From Caballeronia choica (lineage in GTDB: Bacteria; Pseudomonadota; Gammaproteobacteria; Burkholderiales; Burkholderiaceae), in the NCBI RefSeq assembly GCF_001544535.1, contig NZ_FCON02000082.1, forward strand, positions 1-35,315: 35,315 nt of DNA, written 5' to 3'. The notes beneath the pieces are model-generated. The model had not been told where the DNA came from. It ran no database searches and saw nothing but the letters and a program-made list of their open reading frames with translations. The translations under genes and the position numbers were made by a program. Positions 24,748-32,771 of the stretch are shown one piece after another. Positions within the stretch are counted from its first letter, which is position 1. Each line of letters opens with the position of its first letter.

Positions 24748-24803
24748 GCTCCCGCCTCCCCGACGGGAGCGTTTCGAAGGCGCGTGGCGAAAGCCTCGCG
24801 CCT
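24748..24803. other. Two adjacent strong hairpins
   Basis: Hairpin 1 is GCTCCCG (24748-24754) with CGGGAGC (24764-24770), loop of nine. Hairpin 2, seven bases on, is AGGCGCG-T-GGC-GAAA-GCC-T-CGCGCCT (24778-24803), ten paired bases around one T-T mismatch and a GNRA-type GAAA loop. A pyrimidine-rich stretch (TTCTTTTCCTTTCC) follows. They may be a terminator for the small membrane gene, which ends 150 bp before, a REP-like element or a structured RNA. Confidence 0.6.
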
Positions 24804-24854
24804 GTTCTTTTCCTTTCCACGCATTCTTCCCGTCTTTACTTCCCGTTGCATGGG

Positions 24855-24882
24855 CTTTGTTTTCGAGATGGCTCGCTATAAT
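24855..24882 (+). promoter_or_regulatory. Probable promoter of the CLC gene
   Basis: TATAAT at 24877-24882 is preceded by a T-rich region with CTTTGT at 24855-24860 (16-bp spacing), a weak -35. Transcription would begin near 24889, which rules out the in-frame TTG at 24857 as start of the CLC gene. Confidence 0.55.
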
Positions 24883-24907
24883 CGACGCTTTGCCGGTGGC
24901 CATCCGT

Positions 24908-26284
24908 ATGATTCGCGCGCTCCGCTCTCTTCCGATCGTCACCGTGCGTCGCGCGCGAAGCATCTGGCGCCGCTATGGGATCTTCTGGCTGGGCGCGATC
25001 GCGGTCGGACTGGTCGCGGTGCTGTATGCGCGCCTGATCGACTGGGGCTACAACGTCTTTCGAACCGCGCAGCATGAGCACGTGTGGTTGCCGCTCTTGA
25101 TCACGCCCGCCGTCGCCGCGCTCTCGGTGTGGCTCACGCGCACATTCTTTCGCGGCTCCGAAGGCAGCGGCATTCCACAGGTCATCGCGGTGCTGAACGG
25201 GCCGACGTCCGCGTCGGGCGCGCGTCTCTTGAGCTTGCGCATACTCGGCGGCAAGATCGCCGTGTCGTTCCTGGCGATCCTCGGCGGCTTCACGATCGGC
25301 CGCGAAGGCCCGACCGTGCAGGTCGGCGCCGCCTTGATGTTCAACCTGCGGCGTCTTTATCCGCGATCGAATTCACTGATCGAGCGGCAACTCGTGCTCG
25401 CGGGCGCGGCGGCCGGATTGTCGGCGGCGTTCAACACGCCGCTTGCCGGCATCGTGTTCGCGATCGAGGAACTCACGCGCAGTTTCTCCGTGCGCACGAG
25501 CGGCGTGCTGATCACGGGCATCATCCTCGCGGGGATCGTCGCGCTCGGGCTGAACGGCAATTACACGTACTTCGGCACGATCAACATCGGCCAGCACTTT
25601 CCCGATTCGCTGGCGGTAGCCGTCGTGCTGACGGCGATCGTCACCGGCATCGCGGGCGGCGTCTTCTGCTGGCTGCTGCTCAACACGGCCAGATGGATTC
25701 CGGCGCCGCTGCGCCGGCTCCACACGTCGCGGCCGGTCGTGTTCGCCGCGTTGTGCGGGCTCATCATCGCGATAGTCGGCCTCGTGTCGGGCGGCACCAC
25801 GTTCGGCAGCGGCTACGCGGAGGCGCGCGGCCTGCTCGAAGGCCGGGAGCAGCTTTCGATGTTCTACCCGCTCCTCAAGATGATCTCGATGGTCGGTTCA
25901 TACCTGCCGGGCATTCCGGGCGGCATTTTCGCGCCGTCGCTGTCGATCGGCGCGGGCTTCGGCAACGTGCTGCACATGGTCTTCGACCACATGCAGTTGC
26001 CGATGCTGATCGCGCTGGCGATGGTCGGCTATCTGGCCGCCGTCACGCAGTCGCCGATCACGGCCTTCGTCATCGTGATGGAGATGATCGACGGCCACGC
26101 GCTCGTGATCTCGCTGATGGCGACCGCGCTGATCGCGAGCCGCGTGTCGCGCTTCTTCGCGCCGCCGCTCTATGAGGCGCTTTCAGAGCGCTACATGGCG
26201 CATATGCCGCTGCCGTCGCCCGCGCCTTCGCCCGAAGTGCCGGAAGCGCTCATCGAGGAAGAAGACGCGGAACCTCGGAACTAG
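24908..26284 (+). CDS. CLC-family chloride/proton antiporter
   Basis: The 458-residue protein carries the CLC filter motifs in order: GSGIPQ, GREGPTVQ with the gating glutamate that marks exchangers and gated channels, and GGIFAPSLSIGAGFG. IVFAIEELTRSF holds a second acidic site that in E. coli ClcA is the internal proton glutamate, so an H+/Cl- antiporter is likelier than a channel. The frame is open from a TTG at 24857, but the TATAAT overlaps that part, so I use ATG 24908 (MIRALRSLPI); a GTG at 24896 is also possible. The C-terminal 25 residues are Pro/Glu-rich. There is no CBS domain. Confidence 0.9.
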   Translation: MIRALRSLPIVTVRRARSIWRRYGIFWLGAIAVGLVAVLYARLIDWGYNVFRTAQHEHVWLPLLITPAVAALSVWLTRTFFRGSEGSGIPQVIAVLNGPTSASGARLLSLRILGGKIAVSFLAILGGFTIGREGPTVQVGAALMFNLRRLYPRSNSLIERQLVLAGAAAGLSAAFNTPLAGIVFAIEELTRSFSVRTSGVLITGIILAGIVALGLNGNYTYFGTINIGQHFPDSLAVAVVLTAIVTGIAGGVFCWLLLNTARWIPAPLRRLHTSRPVVFAALCGLIIAIVGLVSGGTTFGSGYAEARGLLEGREQLSMFYPLLKMISMVGSYLPGIPGGIFAPSLSIGAGFGNVLHMVFDHMQLPMLIALAMVGYLAAVTQSPITAFVIVMEMIDGHALVISLMATALIASRVSRFFAPPLYEALSERYMAHMPLPSPAPSPEVPEALIEEEDAEPRN

Positions 26285-26294
26285 GCGCCCGCCG

Positions 26295-26405
26295 TTAGTA
26301 GATGAAGACGCTCGCAGCCGGCCGGGCGTAGTAAGGATGCGCCGGCACGACGACGCAGCCGCCCAGCATCGTCGCGAGCATCGCGATCAATATGAATCGT
26401 TTCAT
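26295..26405 (-). CDS. Tiny lipoprotein, 36 residues
   Basis: ATG 26405 has GGAG seven bases before it. The product MKRFILIAMLATMLGGCVVV... has a full lipobox LGGC with Cys17 and only about 20 mature residues (VVVPAHPYYARPAASVFIY). It starts 15 bp after the stop of the WXXGXW-repeat gene on the same strand, so the two are likely cotranscribed. It ends 10 bp from the convergent CLC gene. Short lipoproteins with PYY-type ends occur next to such repeat proteins in Burkholderia, from memory. Confidence 0.75.
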   Translation of the reverse strand: MKRFILIAMLATMLGGCVVVPAHPYYARPAASVFIY

Positions 26406-26419
26406 CGCGTCGCTCCGGC

Positions 26420-26728
26420 TCAGGCCCAATGTCCCGGCACCCAGCGCCACGCGCCCTCGCGAGCGGCCCAATGGCCTTCCGTCCAGCGATGTCCGACTTG
26501 CTCAACCTGCCAGTGTCCCGGCGCCCACACGTACTGGCCGTGATCCCAGCGCCAGTGACCGCGATCCCACACATAACCCGCGCGCGCCGGAGGCACCGGC
26601 TCGTAGCGCACGGCGGGCGGCGCACTCGGCGCGACGATCACGACCTGGGCCGACGCGCTCGCCACAGCCATTGCACCGGCAGCGACAATCGCGGTTTGAG
26701 CGAGCAGGACACGGAGAGAGATTTTCAT
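26420..26728 (-). CDS. WXXGXW (YXWQ) repeat exported protein
   Basis: The 102-residue protein has a signal peptide (MKISLRVLLAQTAIVAAGAMAVASASA) and then a Pro/Ala linker before aromatic repeats: YVWDRGHWRWDHGQY, VWAPGHWQ, RWTEGHWAAR and RWVPGHWA. This is the YXWQ/WXXGXW pattern (BcpO-type) found in proteobacterial exported proteins of unknown role. GAGG lies near the ATG. It heads a two-gene unit with the 36-residue lipoprotein. Confidence 0.87.
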   Translation of the reverse strand: MKISLRVLLAQTAIVAAGAMAVASASAQVVIVAPSAPPAVRYEPVPPARAGYVWDRGHWRWDHGQYVWAPGHWQVEQVGHRWTEGHWAAREGAWRWVPGHWA

Positions 26729-26905
26729 GACAGGCCTCGTTTGTTATTCGCCGGGTCGGCGAGCGTTGCGGTACCGGTTCAATGCGCGAGGCACGCATTC
26801 AGCCGACATCGGCCGTGTAACCACGAGGCCGAATGTGCAACGGAATATTGATGAAAGACCCGACGATTCCTTCCGTGCTCACGCAAACGATAGCGTCGAA
26901 AAACA

Positions 26906-26935
26906 AAAAGCCAGGATCACCTGATCCTGGCTTTT
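26906..26935. terminator. Bidirectional terminator downstream of minE
   Basis: A perfect inverted repeat, AAAAGCCAGGATCA / TGATCCTGGCTTTT (14 bp, two-base loop CC), with an A run on one side and a T run on the other. It terminates the minCDE transcript on minus, 79 bp after minE, and would work on plus as well. Confidence 0.9.
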
Positions 26936-27013
26936 GTTTTCTTCGGTGCGCGCCGACGGCTTCGCCGCGAGCGCGCCTTAAACGAACAGTCGCGAATTGA
27001 CGCGAAGTTGCGT

Positions 27014-27268
27014 TTACGCCTGCGGAATTTCGATCTTCACTTCCAGCACTTCGAGATCGTCCTGACGCTCGAGACTCACGCGTATGTCGTCATTGGAAAT
27101 CTTCACGTACTTGGAAATCACGGCAACGAGTTCCCGTTGCAACGCCGGCAGATAATCAGCGGCTGCTTTGCCACCCGCGCGCTCGTGCGCAATGATCAAC
27201 TGCAAGCGTTCCTTCGCAACCGAAGCGGACTTCCTTTTCTCGCCCAGCAAAAACGAAAGAATCGACAT
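27014..27268 (-). CDS. minE: Cell division topological specificity factor MinE
   Basis: The 84-residue protein starts [32 protein letters not shown], containing the amphipathic N terminus and the MinD-binding helix [14 protein letters not shown], and ends with the beta-sheet dimer domain ([28 protein letters not shown]). MinE drives MinD ATP hydrolysis and pole-to-pole oscillation so that FtsZ rings form at midcell. The ATG follows the minD stop by nine bases with GGGG in between. Confidence 0.97.
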   Translation of the reverse strand: MSILSFLLGEKRKSASVAKERLQLIIAHERAGGKAAADYLPALQRELVAVISKYVKISNDDIRVSLERQDDLEVLEVKIEIPQA

Positions 27269-27277
27269 TGCGTCCCC

Positions 27278-28093
27278 TTACTTGGTGCCGAAGATGCGTT
27301 GCAGCAGACCGGGCTTGTGGTAGTCGGTGAAACGCAGCGCTTTCTCCTCGCCAAGGAATCGCGACACGATGTCCTTGTACGATTCGGCGACGTCGGTACC
27401 ATCGAGGTGCACGGCGGGCAGACCCTGGTTCGACGCATGCAGCACCGCTTCCGATTCCGGAATCACGCCGATCAGTTCGATGCGCAGGATCTCCTGGATG
27501 TCGTTGAGCGAGAGCATTTCGCCTTCGCTGACACGCTTCGGGTTGTAGCGCGTGATCAGCAGATGTTCCTTGACGGGCTCCTTGCCCTCGATCGCACGCT
27601 TGGTCTTCGACGACAGGATGCCGAGAATGCGGTCCGAGTCACGCACCGACGACACTTCCGGATTCGTCACGATCAGCGCTTCGTCGGCGAAGTGCATCGC
27701 GAGCAGCGCGCCCGATTCGATGCCCGCCGGCGAATCGCACACGATGTATTCGAAGTCCATCGCGATCAGGTCGTTGATCACCTTCTCCACGCCTTCCATC
27801 GTGAGCGCGTCCTTGTCACGGGTTTGGGACGCCGGCAGGATGAAAAGGTTCTCGCATTTCTTGTCCTTGATGAGCGCCTGATTCAGGTTCGCTTCACCCT
27901 GGATCACGTTGATCAGGTCGTACACCACGCGGCGTTCGCAGCCCATGATGAGGTCGAGGTTGCGCAGACCGACGTCGAAGTCGATCACGGCCGTCTTGTG
28001 GCCGCGCAAAGCGAGCGCCGATGAGAAGCTCGCGCTGGTGGTCGTCTTGCCGACGCCGCCCTTCCCCGAAGTCACCACAATGATTTTTGCCAT
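27278..28093 (-). CDS. minD: Septum site-determining ATPase MinD
   Basis: The 271-residue P-loop ATPase has the deviant Walker A SGKGGVGKTT near residue 10, DFDVGLRNLDLIMGCE, the Walker B region VCDSPAGIE, and a C-terminal membrane-targeting helix (KALRFTDYHKPGLLQRIFG). It binds membrane when ATP-loaded and recruits MinC and MinE. AAGG lies eight bases before the ATG. It is the middle gene of minCDE; the minC stop is 78 bp upstream. Confidence 0.97.
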   Translation of the reverse strand: MAKIIVVTSGKGGVGKTTTSASFSSALALRGHKTAVIDFDVGLRNLDLIMGCERRVVYDLINVIQGEANLNQALIKDKKCENLFILPASQTRDKDALTMEGVEKVINDLIAMDFEYIVCDSPAGIESGALLAMHFADEALIVTNPEVSSVRDSDRILGILSSKTKRAIEGKEPVKEHLLITRYNPKRVSEGEMLSLNDIQEILRIELIGVIPESEAVLHASNQGLPAVHLDGTDVAESYKDIVSRFLGEEKALRFTDYHKPGLLQRIFGTK

Positions 28094-28171
28094 ACAGTTA
28101 CCTTGTGTTCGTCAATTAAGTCCGCCTGCTGCCTGCCCGAGTGCGCGCCATTGCCTTCAGGCGCAGAAGCG

Positions 28172-28945
28172 TCAGGTGAGCCGCAACGGTTCGATCATCA
28201 GTTTTTCGTCGTCGAGCCAGATCTGCACCGACTTGCCGAGCACATCGGCGGGCAACGGGTTCTCGGTCGTCCGGTAGATTCCCGCGATCGAGATCAGTTC
28301 CGGCTCGAGACAGGTGCAGAAGATCCGCGCGTCGTTGTTGCCGTGCACGCCCGCGAGCGCGCGCCCGCGCAACGGCGCATAGATGTGAATGTGGCCTTCC
28401 GCGATCACTTCCGCGCCGTAGGACACGAGCCCCAGCACGACGAGATCGCCCTTCGCATAGACCTGCTGGCCGGAGCGCAGCGGCCGCTCGATGATCGTCG
28501 TCGGCGACGGGGCCGCGGGCGGCGGCGTCTTCGCGACGGCGGCCTCGATCACGGCGGCGGCCTCGGTGTTCGCGCTCGCCGTACCTTCCGACGGCTTCGG
28601 CGCACCGCGCCGGTCGCGTGCTTCGAGCAGCGGCAGGCCGCCCTTCGACGCCCATTGCGTGGCCCACGCCTGCGCCGGCAGCGCGACGACGCCGATCGGC
28701 CGCATGCGCACGCTCGCGAGCAACGCGGCGAGATCGTCGAGCGACACGCGGTCGGTCGCCGAGGTATCGGCGAGACGGCGCACGTCGATCGCGACGACAT
28801 CGTTGGCGAAAAACTCGGGAGTCGCTTCGAAGCGCCGCGTGAGTTCGGTGCGCAGCGCGTCAAGGTCGGTGGTCTTGACGACAAAGAGAAGCGTATCGAC
28901 GGAGCCGCTGCGCAGTTCGAAAAAGGGCGTTTTGTTGAGCGACAT
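28172..28945 (-). CDS. minC: Septum site-determining protein MinC
   Basis: The 257-residue FtsZ inhibitor has the N-terminal MinC_N domain ([21 protein letters not shown] to LPAQAW), a Pro/Ala-rich linker (residues about 110-150), and the C-terminal beta-helix domain with [40 protein letters not shown] and [19 protein letters not shown], which binds MinD. ATG 28945 is used; a TTG twelve bases upstream is possible, and neither has a clear Shine-Dalgarno. A TAAAAT -10 for this strand lies at 28974-28969, only about 24 bp before the ATG, so the leader is very short. Confidence 0.95.
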   Translation of the reverse strand: MSLNKTPFFELRSGSVDTLLFVVKTTDLDALRTELTRRFEATPEFFANDVVAIDVRRLADTSATDRVSLDDLAALLASVRMRPIGVVALPAQAWATQWASKGGLPLLEARDRRGAPKPSEGTASANTEAAAVIEAAVAKTPPPAAPSPTTIIERPLRSGQQVYAKGDLVVLGLVSYGAEVIAEGHIHIYAPLRGRALAGVHGNNDARIFCTCLEPELISIAGIYRTTENPLPADVLGKSVQIWLDDEKLMIEPLRLT

Positions 28946-29092
28946 AGGAACGGCCAAAAATTTTGCGTATTTTACAGGCGTGCGCGCACTCGGCCATATT
29001 TTTTAAGACCGGTTCGCGCGATAGGGACTGCGGGGAACGATGCCTGCCGGCGCACGCCGGCGCGGCAAAAAAGCGAAGGCGTGTCGAACGGT

Positions 29093-29632
29093 TCACGCCG
29101 TGTCCGGCGCGTCTTGTTCCTCATTGTGCACGTGACGCACGAGCAGCGTTTCCCACACTTCGACATGCGCCGGCATCGCCCGGCGATCGCCGGTCGGGCC
29201 GAAGCCGAGACGCTCGTAGAAACGCATCGCGGTGCGGTTTTCATCGGCGATCCAGGCGTAGATCTCCGACGCGCCGTGGTCCGCAAGCCATTGCGACGCC
29301 GCGTTGACGAGCAGTTCGCCGCCGCGCAGATGCCGCACGGCCGGCGCGACCCAGAGCGCGTGGACGAATGCGCGGCCGAGCGCCGCTTCATCGACGAACG
29401 CGCCGACGAGACCGGCCGGATGGCCTTCGGTGTACAGCAGAAAGGTGGCGGTGGCCGGCGAGTTCGCGTGGTGCGCGGCCGTGTCGTCGAAACTGGATGC
29501 CGCGGCGAGAAGTGCGTCCTCGAGCGTCTCGTCGAAGGCGTACGGCGCCTCGCGAAGGGAGGCCGTACGAAGCTCGCGGAAGACTGCGCCCTGATGCGCG
29601 GCGATGCGGCGAACGGTCAGTGAAGGGCTCAT
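29093..29632 (-). CDS. GNAT family N-acetyltransferase
   Basis: The 179-residue protein has the GNAT fold: TVRRIAAHQGAVFRELRTASLREAPYAF at the start, GLVGAFVDEAALGRAFVHALWVAPAVR as strands 3-4, the acetyl-CoA loop RHLRGGELLVNAASQWL, and the C-terminal NRTAMRFYERLGFGPTG motif. Substrate is not predictable. ATG 29632 is taken (MSPSLTVRR); a longer in-frame start at 29722 exists. It is followed toward minC by about 150 bp without a gene. Confidence 0.88.
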   Translation of the reverse strand: MSPSLTVRRIAAHQGAVFRELRTASLREAPYAFDETLEDALLAAASSFDDTAAHHANSPATATFLLYTEGHPAGLVGAFVDEAALGRAFVHALWVAPAVRHLRGGELLVNAASQWLADHGASEIYAWIADENRTAMRFYERLGFGPTGDRRAMPAHVEVWETLLVRHVHNEEQDAPDTA

Positions 29633-29794
29633 GCGGGCGATTTTTCTCTCTGGCTCTTTCTGGCTGATTCCAGCCTGATTCCAACCATTCCGTAGCTTCA
29701 ACCGAACGGATGGTCGAGTCAATTTTTTATTTTCGGCAAACGGCTCGCGGCGCGGAGTCGTTGCGGGTGGCGCTGTTTTTACGGATCACCTCGC

Positions 29795-30577
29795 TCATGG
29801 CGTTGCGTAACGGCCGGTGCCGTCGGGCCATGGCGTGAGCAGTTCAAAGCCGTCCTCGGTGACGGCGACCATGTGCTCCCATTGCGCCGAGAGCGAGCGG
29901 TCTTTCGTCGTCACGGTCCAGCCGTCGCGCGATTGCTGGGTCGCCGCCTGGCCCGCGTTGACCATCGGCTCGATCGTGAAGACGAGGCCCGGCTTCAGGC
30001 GCAATCCCGCGCCGCGCTGGCCGTAGTGCAGCACTTGCGGGTCTTCGTGATACACGCGGCCGATTCCGTGCCCGCAGTACTCGCGCACGATCGAGAAGCC
30101 CTCGCGGTGCGCGACCGACTGGATCGCGTGACCGACGTCGCCGAGCGTCGCACCCGGCCGCACTTCGCGGATGCCGGCGACCATCGCTTCATACGTCGTG
30201 TCGCAGAGGCGCGCGGCTTGCGGGCTCGGCGTGCCCGCGTAGTACATGCGGCTCGTGTCGCCGAAGTAGCCGTCCTTGATGATCGCGACGTCGATGTTGA
30301 TGATGTCGCCGTCCTTCAGCGCCTTCGGTCCCGGAATGCCGTGGCAGACGACGTGATTCACCGACGTGCATACCGTCTTCGGAAATCCCATATAGCCGAC
30401 GTTGGCCGGAATGGCCTTCAGTTCATCGACGATGAAGCGGTTGCAGATCGCGTCGAGTTCGTCGGTGGTGACGCCGGGGCGGACATGCTCGCCGATCATC
30501 GCGAGGACTTCGGCGGCCATGCGGCCGGAGATGCGCAGTTTTTCGATATCGGTGGGCGTCTTGAGCGTAATGGCCAT
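29795..30577 (-). CDS. map: Type I methionine aminopeptidase
   Basis: The 260-residue enzyme removes the initiator methionine. The five metal ligands are visible: the two Asp of INIDVAIIKDGYFGDTS, His in CGHGIGRVYHEDP, Glu in FTIEPMVN and Glu in WEHMVAVTEDG. NHVVCHGIP provides the conserved substrate histidine. The ATG at 30577 (MAITLKTPTDIEKLR) is the family start; an in-frame start at 30673 adds basic residues with no support. The gene stands alone, not next to rpsB as the housekeeping map usually is in Burkholderia, so it may be a paralogue. Confidence 0.94.
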   Translation of the reverse strand: MAITLKTPTDIEKLRISGRMAAEVLAMIGEHVRPGVTTDELDAICNRFIVDELKAIPANVGYMGFPKTVCTSVNHVVCHGIPGPKALKDGDIINIDVAIIKDGYFGDTSRMYYAGTPSPQAARLCDTTYEAMVAGIREVRPGATLGDVGHAIQSVAHREGFSIVREYCGHGIGRVYHEDPQVLHYGQRGAGLRLKPGLVFTIEPMVNAGQAATQQSRDGWTVTTKDRSLSAQWEHMVAVTEDGFELLTPWPDGTGRYATP

Positions 30578-30712
30578 GAGGTCGAGCGGTCGTGCGGGAA
30601 TGGAGTCGGTCGCCGTTCGCGCTGTGAGGATGCGGCGGGCGCGTCGAGGGCGGATTGTCGGCGATGATAGCATCGCCGGCTGATCGGTCAGGGCGATGGC
30701 CTTTTGGGCGGA

Positions 30713-30742
30713 GTCGATCGGTTTCGATCTCTCTCGATCGAC
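30713..30742. repeat. Inverted repeat upstream of a lipoprotein gene
   Basis: GTCGATCG (30713-30720) and CGATCGAC (30735-30742) form a perfect 8-bp inverted repeat with a 14-bp spacer that itself contains another CGATC. It lies in the 248-bp divergent region between map and the lipoprotein gene, about 84 bp before the lipoprotein start. It could be an operator or a leader hairpin. Confidence 0.4.
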
Positions 30743-30825
30743 GGATTTGTATCCGGGCGCAAACGGCCTTGTTTTGTGCCGGCGTTTACGGTCTATTGGG
30801 CTCTTTTATGGTTGGTTCAAGTTCC

Positions 30826-31164
30826 ATGTCCTTATCTCGCCTCACTGTCGTTGCCGCCGCGTTTCTTCTCGCCGCCTGTAGTTCGGCCAGCGGGCCCGAG
30901 TTGCGCGCGTCGAAACCCGTCATTCACGTTTCGTCGGCGCGGACGGCGTCGGATATTTCGAGTTGCCTCGAGCGGATGTTGCCTTCCGTGCAAACGACAC
31001 GTAACAGCGGATCGACCGAGCTTCTCGTCGGGCCGAACGCGTGGCTCGTTACGCTGACGCCGTCGGGCTATGGATCGATCGTGAAAGTGCAGAAGTCCGA
31101 GGGGGATTACGGTGGGTTGCCGGAGCCGGAGTTGCGGTTTGATATTGCGCGGTGTACGACTTGA
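30826..31164 (+). CDS. Small lipoprotein, unknown function
   Basis: The 112-residue protein begins MSLSRLTVVAAAFLLAAC with lipobox LAAC (Cys18). The mature part contains SARTASDISSCLERMLPSVQTT, LLVGPNAWLVTLTPSGYGSIVKVQ and a C-terminal cysteine in FDIARCTT, so a disulfide with SSCLER is possible. An in-frame ATG at 30808 (MVGSSSMSLSR) is the alternative; neither has a clear Shine-Dalgarno. The family is not recognised. A strong terminator follows at 31186. Confidence 0.75.
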   Translation: MSLSRLTVVAAAFLLAACSSASGPELRASKPVIHVSSARTASDISSCLERMLPSVQTTRNSGSTELLVGPNAWLVTLTPSGYGSIVKVQKSEGDYGGLPEPELRFDIARCTT

Positions 31165-31185
31165 GTAGCGCGCGCGGCACATAGC

Positions 31186-31222
31186 AAAAACCCCGCAAGT
31201 CTTTCGACTTGCGGGGTTTTTT
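31186..31222 (+). terminator. Terminator after the lipoprotein gene
   Basis: An A run, then CCCCGCAAGTC / GACTTGCGGGG (31191-31201, 31206-31216, an 11-bp stem with TTTC loop), then six T. It closes the core side of the border with the integrase island. A second small hairpin GGCGGA...TCCGCC (31229-31247) follows seven bases later. Confidence 0.92.
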
Positions 31223-31411
31223 AATCCTGGCGGAAAGGGTGTCCGCCATAATCGCTGTCTCCCGCCGTCAACGACGGTCAATTGACGTCACTCTGGATGC
31301 CTTGTCACAGGCCGTTCGCGTCAATTTTGTTGTTTCCTCATGTCGCCGGCTGTACACTCGAATCTTGCTCCAAAGTATGGGAACGGAGCATGGGAACGAA
31401 TGGAGTGTCCT

Positions 31412-32692
31412 ATGGCGCGGCAATACAACCGTCTGACGCCGCTTGCGGTCAAGCGCGCAACGAATCCGGGCTATCTGCCCGACGGCGGTGGCCTGTATCT
31501 GGTGATCGGAAAATCTCCGACAGCGAACGGCGGCAAGAGCTGGGTATTTAGGTTCCGGCAGCACGGCCGGTTGCGCGAGATGGGTCTGGGCTCGCTGCAA
31601 TTGGTCAGTCTCGCCGAGGCGCGACAACGCTGCATTGAGGCACGCCGGAAGCTGCATGATGGCGACGACCCCATTGAGTTGCGCAGGGCCACGCGGCGCG
31701 AAAAGAAGCACGCGGCCGCGCAGCGACGCACCTTCTCCGAAGCGGCGGCCGAGTGCATCGCCAATAAGCGCTGTGAATGGCGCAATGTGAAACACGGCCA
31801 GCAGTGGGAAAACACTTTGGCAACCTACGCGTTTCCGATTTTTGGCCAGTGGTCGGTCGAACAGGTGGACAAGGCCGCCATCCTGCTTGCCGTCAACGGC
31901 ATCTGGACCACCAAGACCGAAACTGCCGCGCGCGTGCTGGGACGTGTGCGAGCCGTGCTTCAGTTCGCGGCGAGCATGGGCTATCGACCGCCGGTTGATC
32001 CTTCCCTATGGGCTGACGTTGCCGCCGTGCTGCCCAAGGCGTCGAAGCTGCGCAAGGCGAAGCGCCAGCATTTCGCGGCGGCACCCTACCGGCAGGCACA
32101 CGAAATCGTCGGTGCCGTTCGGGGGACGACGTCCTCCCCGGCGACGCGCCGTCTTTTCGAGTTCATCGTCCTGACGGCCGCACGCAGCGGCGAGGCACGC
32201 GCGGCAACCTGGGGCGAATTCGATCTCTCGACGCGGTGCTGGACCGTCCCGGCCGGGAGGATGAAAGCAGGAAAGCTGCATCGCGTGCCGCTGTCGGATC
32301 GCTGCATCGCGATTCTTGAAGAGATGCGCGCCGCGAGGGCATGCACCGCGCGGCCGGACCCGGACGAACTGGTTTTTCCCGCTCCGCGTGGCGGCGTGCT
32401 GTCGGACATGACGTTGACCGCGCTACTGCGCCGGCTGTCGCTGCCATACACGATGCACGGTTTCAGGAGCTCTTTTCGTGTGTGGGCCGCCGAGCAGACG
32501 ACTTTCTCCCGCGAAGTCTGCGAGCACGCGCTGGCACACGGTATCGAAGACGAAACCGAAGCGGCCTATATGCGCAGCGACCTGTTCATGCGCCGCCGCG
32601 AGCTGATGGCCGCCTGGGACGCCTATCTTGCGACCGAACCGGCGACGGACACCGCCGACGTGATCCCGCTGCGCGCAGGACAATCAAGATAA
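31412..32692 (+). CDS. int: Tyrosine-type integrase (P4-like)
   Basis: The 426-residue recombinase has an N-terminal DUF4102-like arm-binding domain (MARQYNRLTPLAVKRATNPGYLPDGGGLYLVIG), a central SAM-like core-binding domain (TFSEAAAECIANKRCEWRNVKHGQQWENTL) and the catalytic domain. Catalytic residues are visible: Arg in TAARSGEARAATWGEF, His-x2-Arg in HGFRSSFRVWA, the late His in HALAHG and the tyrosine in EAAYMRSD. GGAG lies seven bases before ATG 31412; the frame is open to 31340. As the first gene of the island it probably integrates and excises it. No tRNA target is next to it. Confidence 0.93.
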   Translation: MARQYNRLTPLAVKRATNPGYLPDGGGLYLVIGKSPTANGGKSWVFRFRQHGRLREMGLGSLQLVSLAEARQRCIEARRKLHDGDDPIELRRATRREKKHAAAQRRTFSEAAAECIANKRCEWRNVKHGQQWENTLATYAFPIFGQWSVEQVDKAAILLAVNGIWTTKTETAARVLGRVRAVLQFAASMGYRPPVDPSLWADVAAVLPKASKLRKAKRQHFAAAPYRQAHEIVGAVRGTTSSPATRRLFEFIVLTAARSGEARAATWGEFDLSTRCWTVPAGRMKAGKLHRVPLSDRCIAILEEMRAARACTARPDPDELVFPAPRGGVLSDMTLTALLRRLSLPYTMHGFRSSFRVWAAEQTTFSREVCEHALAHGIEDETEAAYMRSDLFMRRRELMAAWDAYLATEPATDTADVIPLRAGQSR

Positions 32693-32771
32693 CCGGAGAC
32701 GGCGGCACGCATCGCGCGAACAATACATGCCGCCTGACCACGCAACACCCGTCTGTAAGGAGACGCGGCAC

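Noticed and set aside
24633-24851. 72-codon minus frame ending in KFLCAC
   Set aside because: It runs through both hairpins and the pyrimidine tract, has no Shine-Dalgarno and lacks protein-like composition in its first half.
24596-24907. Fluoride riboswitch before the CLC gene
   Set aside because: The conserved GGNGAUGG-type core is absent, and the hairpins lie upstream of the apparent promoter.
31229-31247. tRNA-like fragment (TGGCGGAAAGGGTGTCCGCCA) as an attachment site
   Set aside because: It resembles serine tRNA ends over a short stretch only, lacks the T-loop and anticodon arm, and is better described as a 6-bp hairpin.
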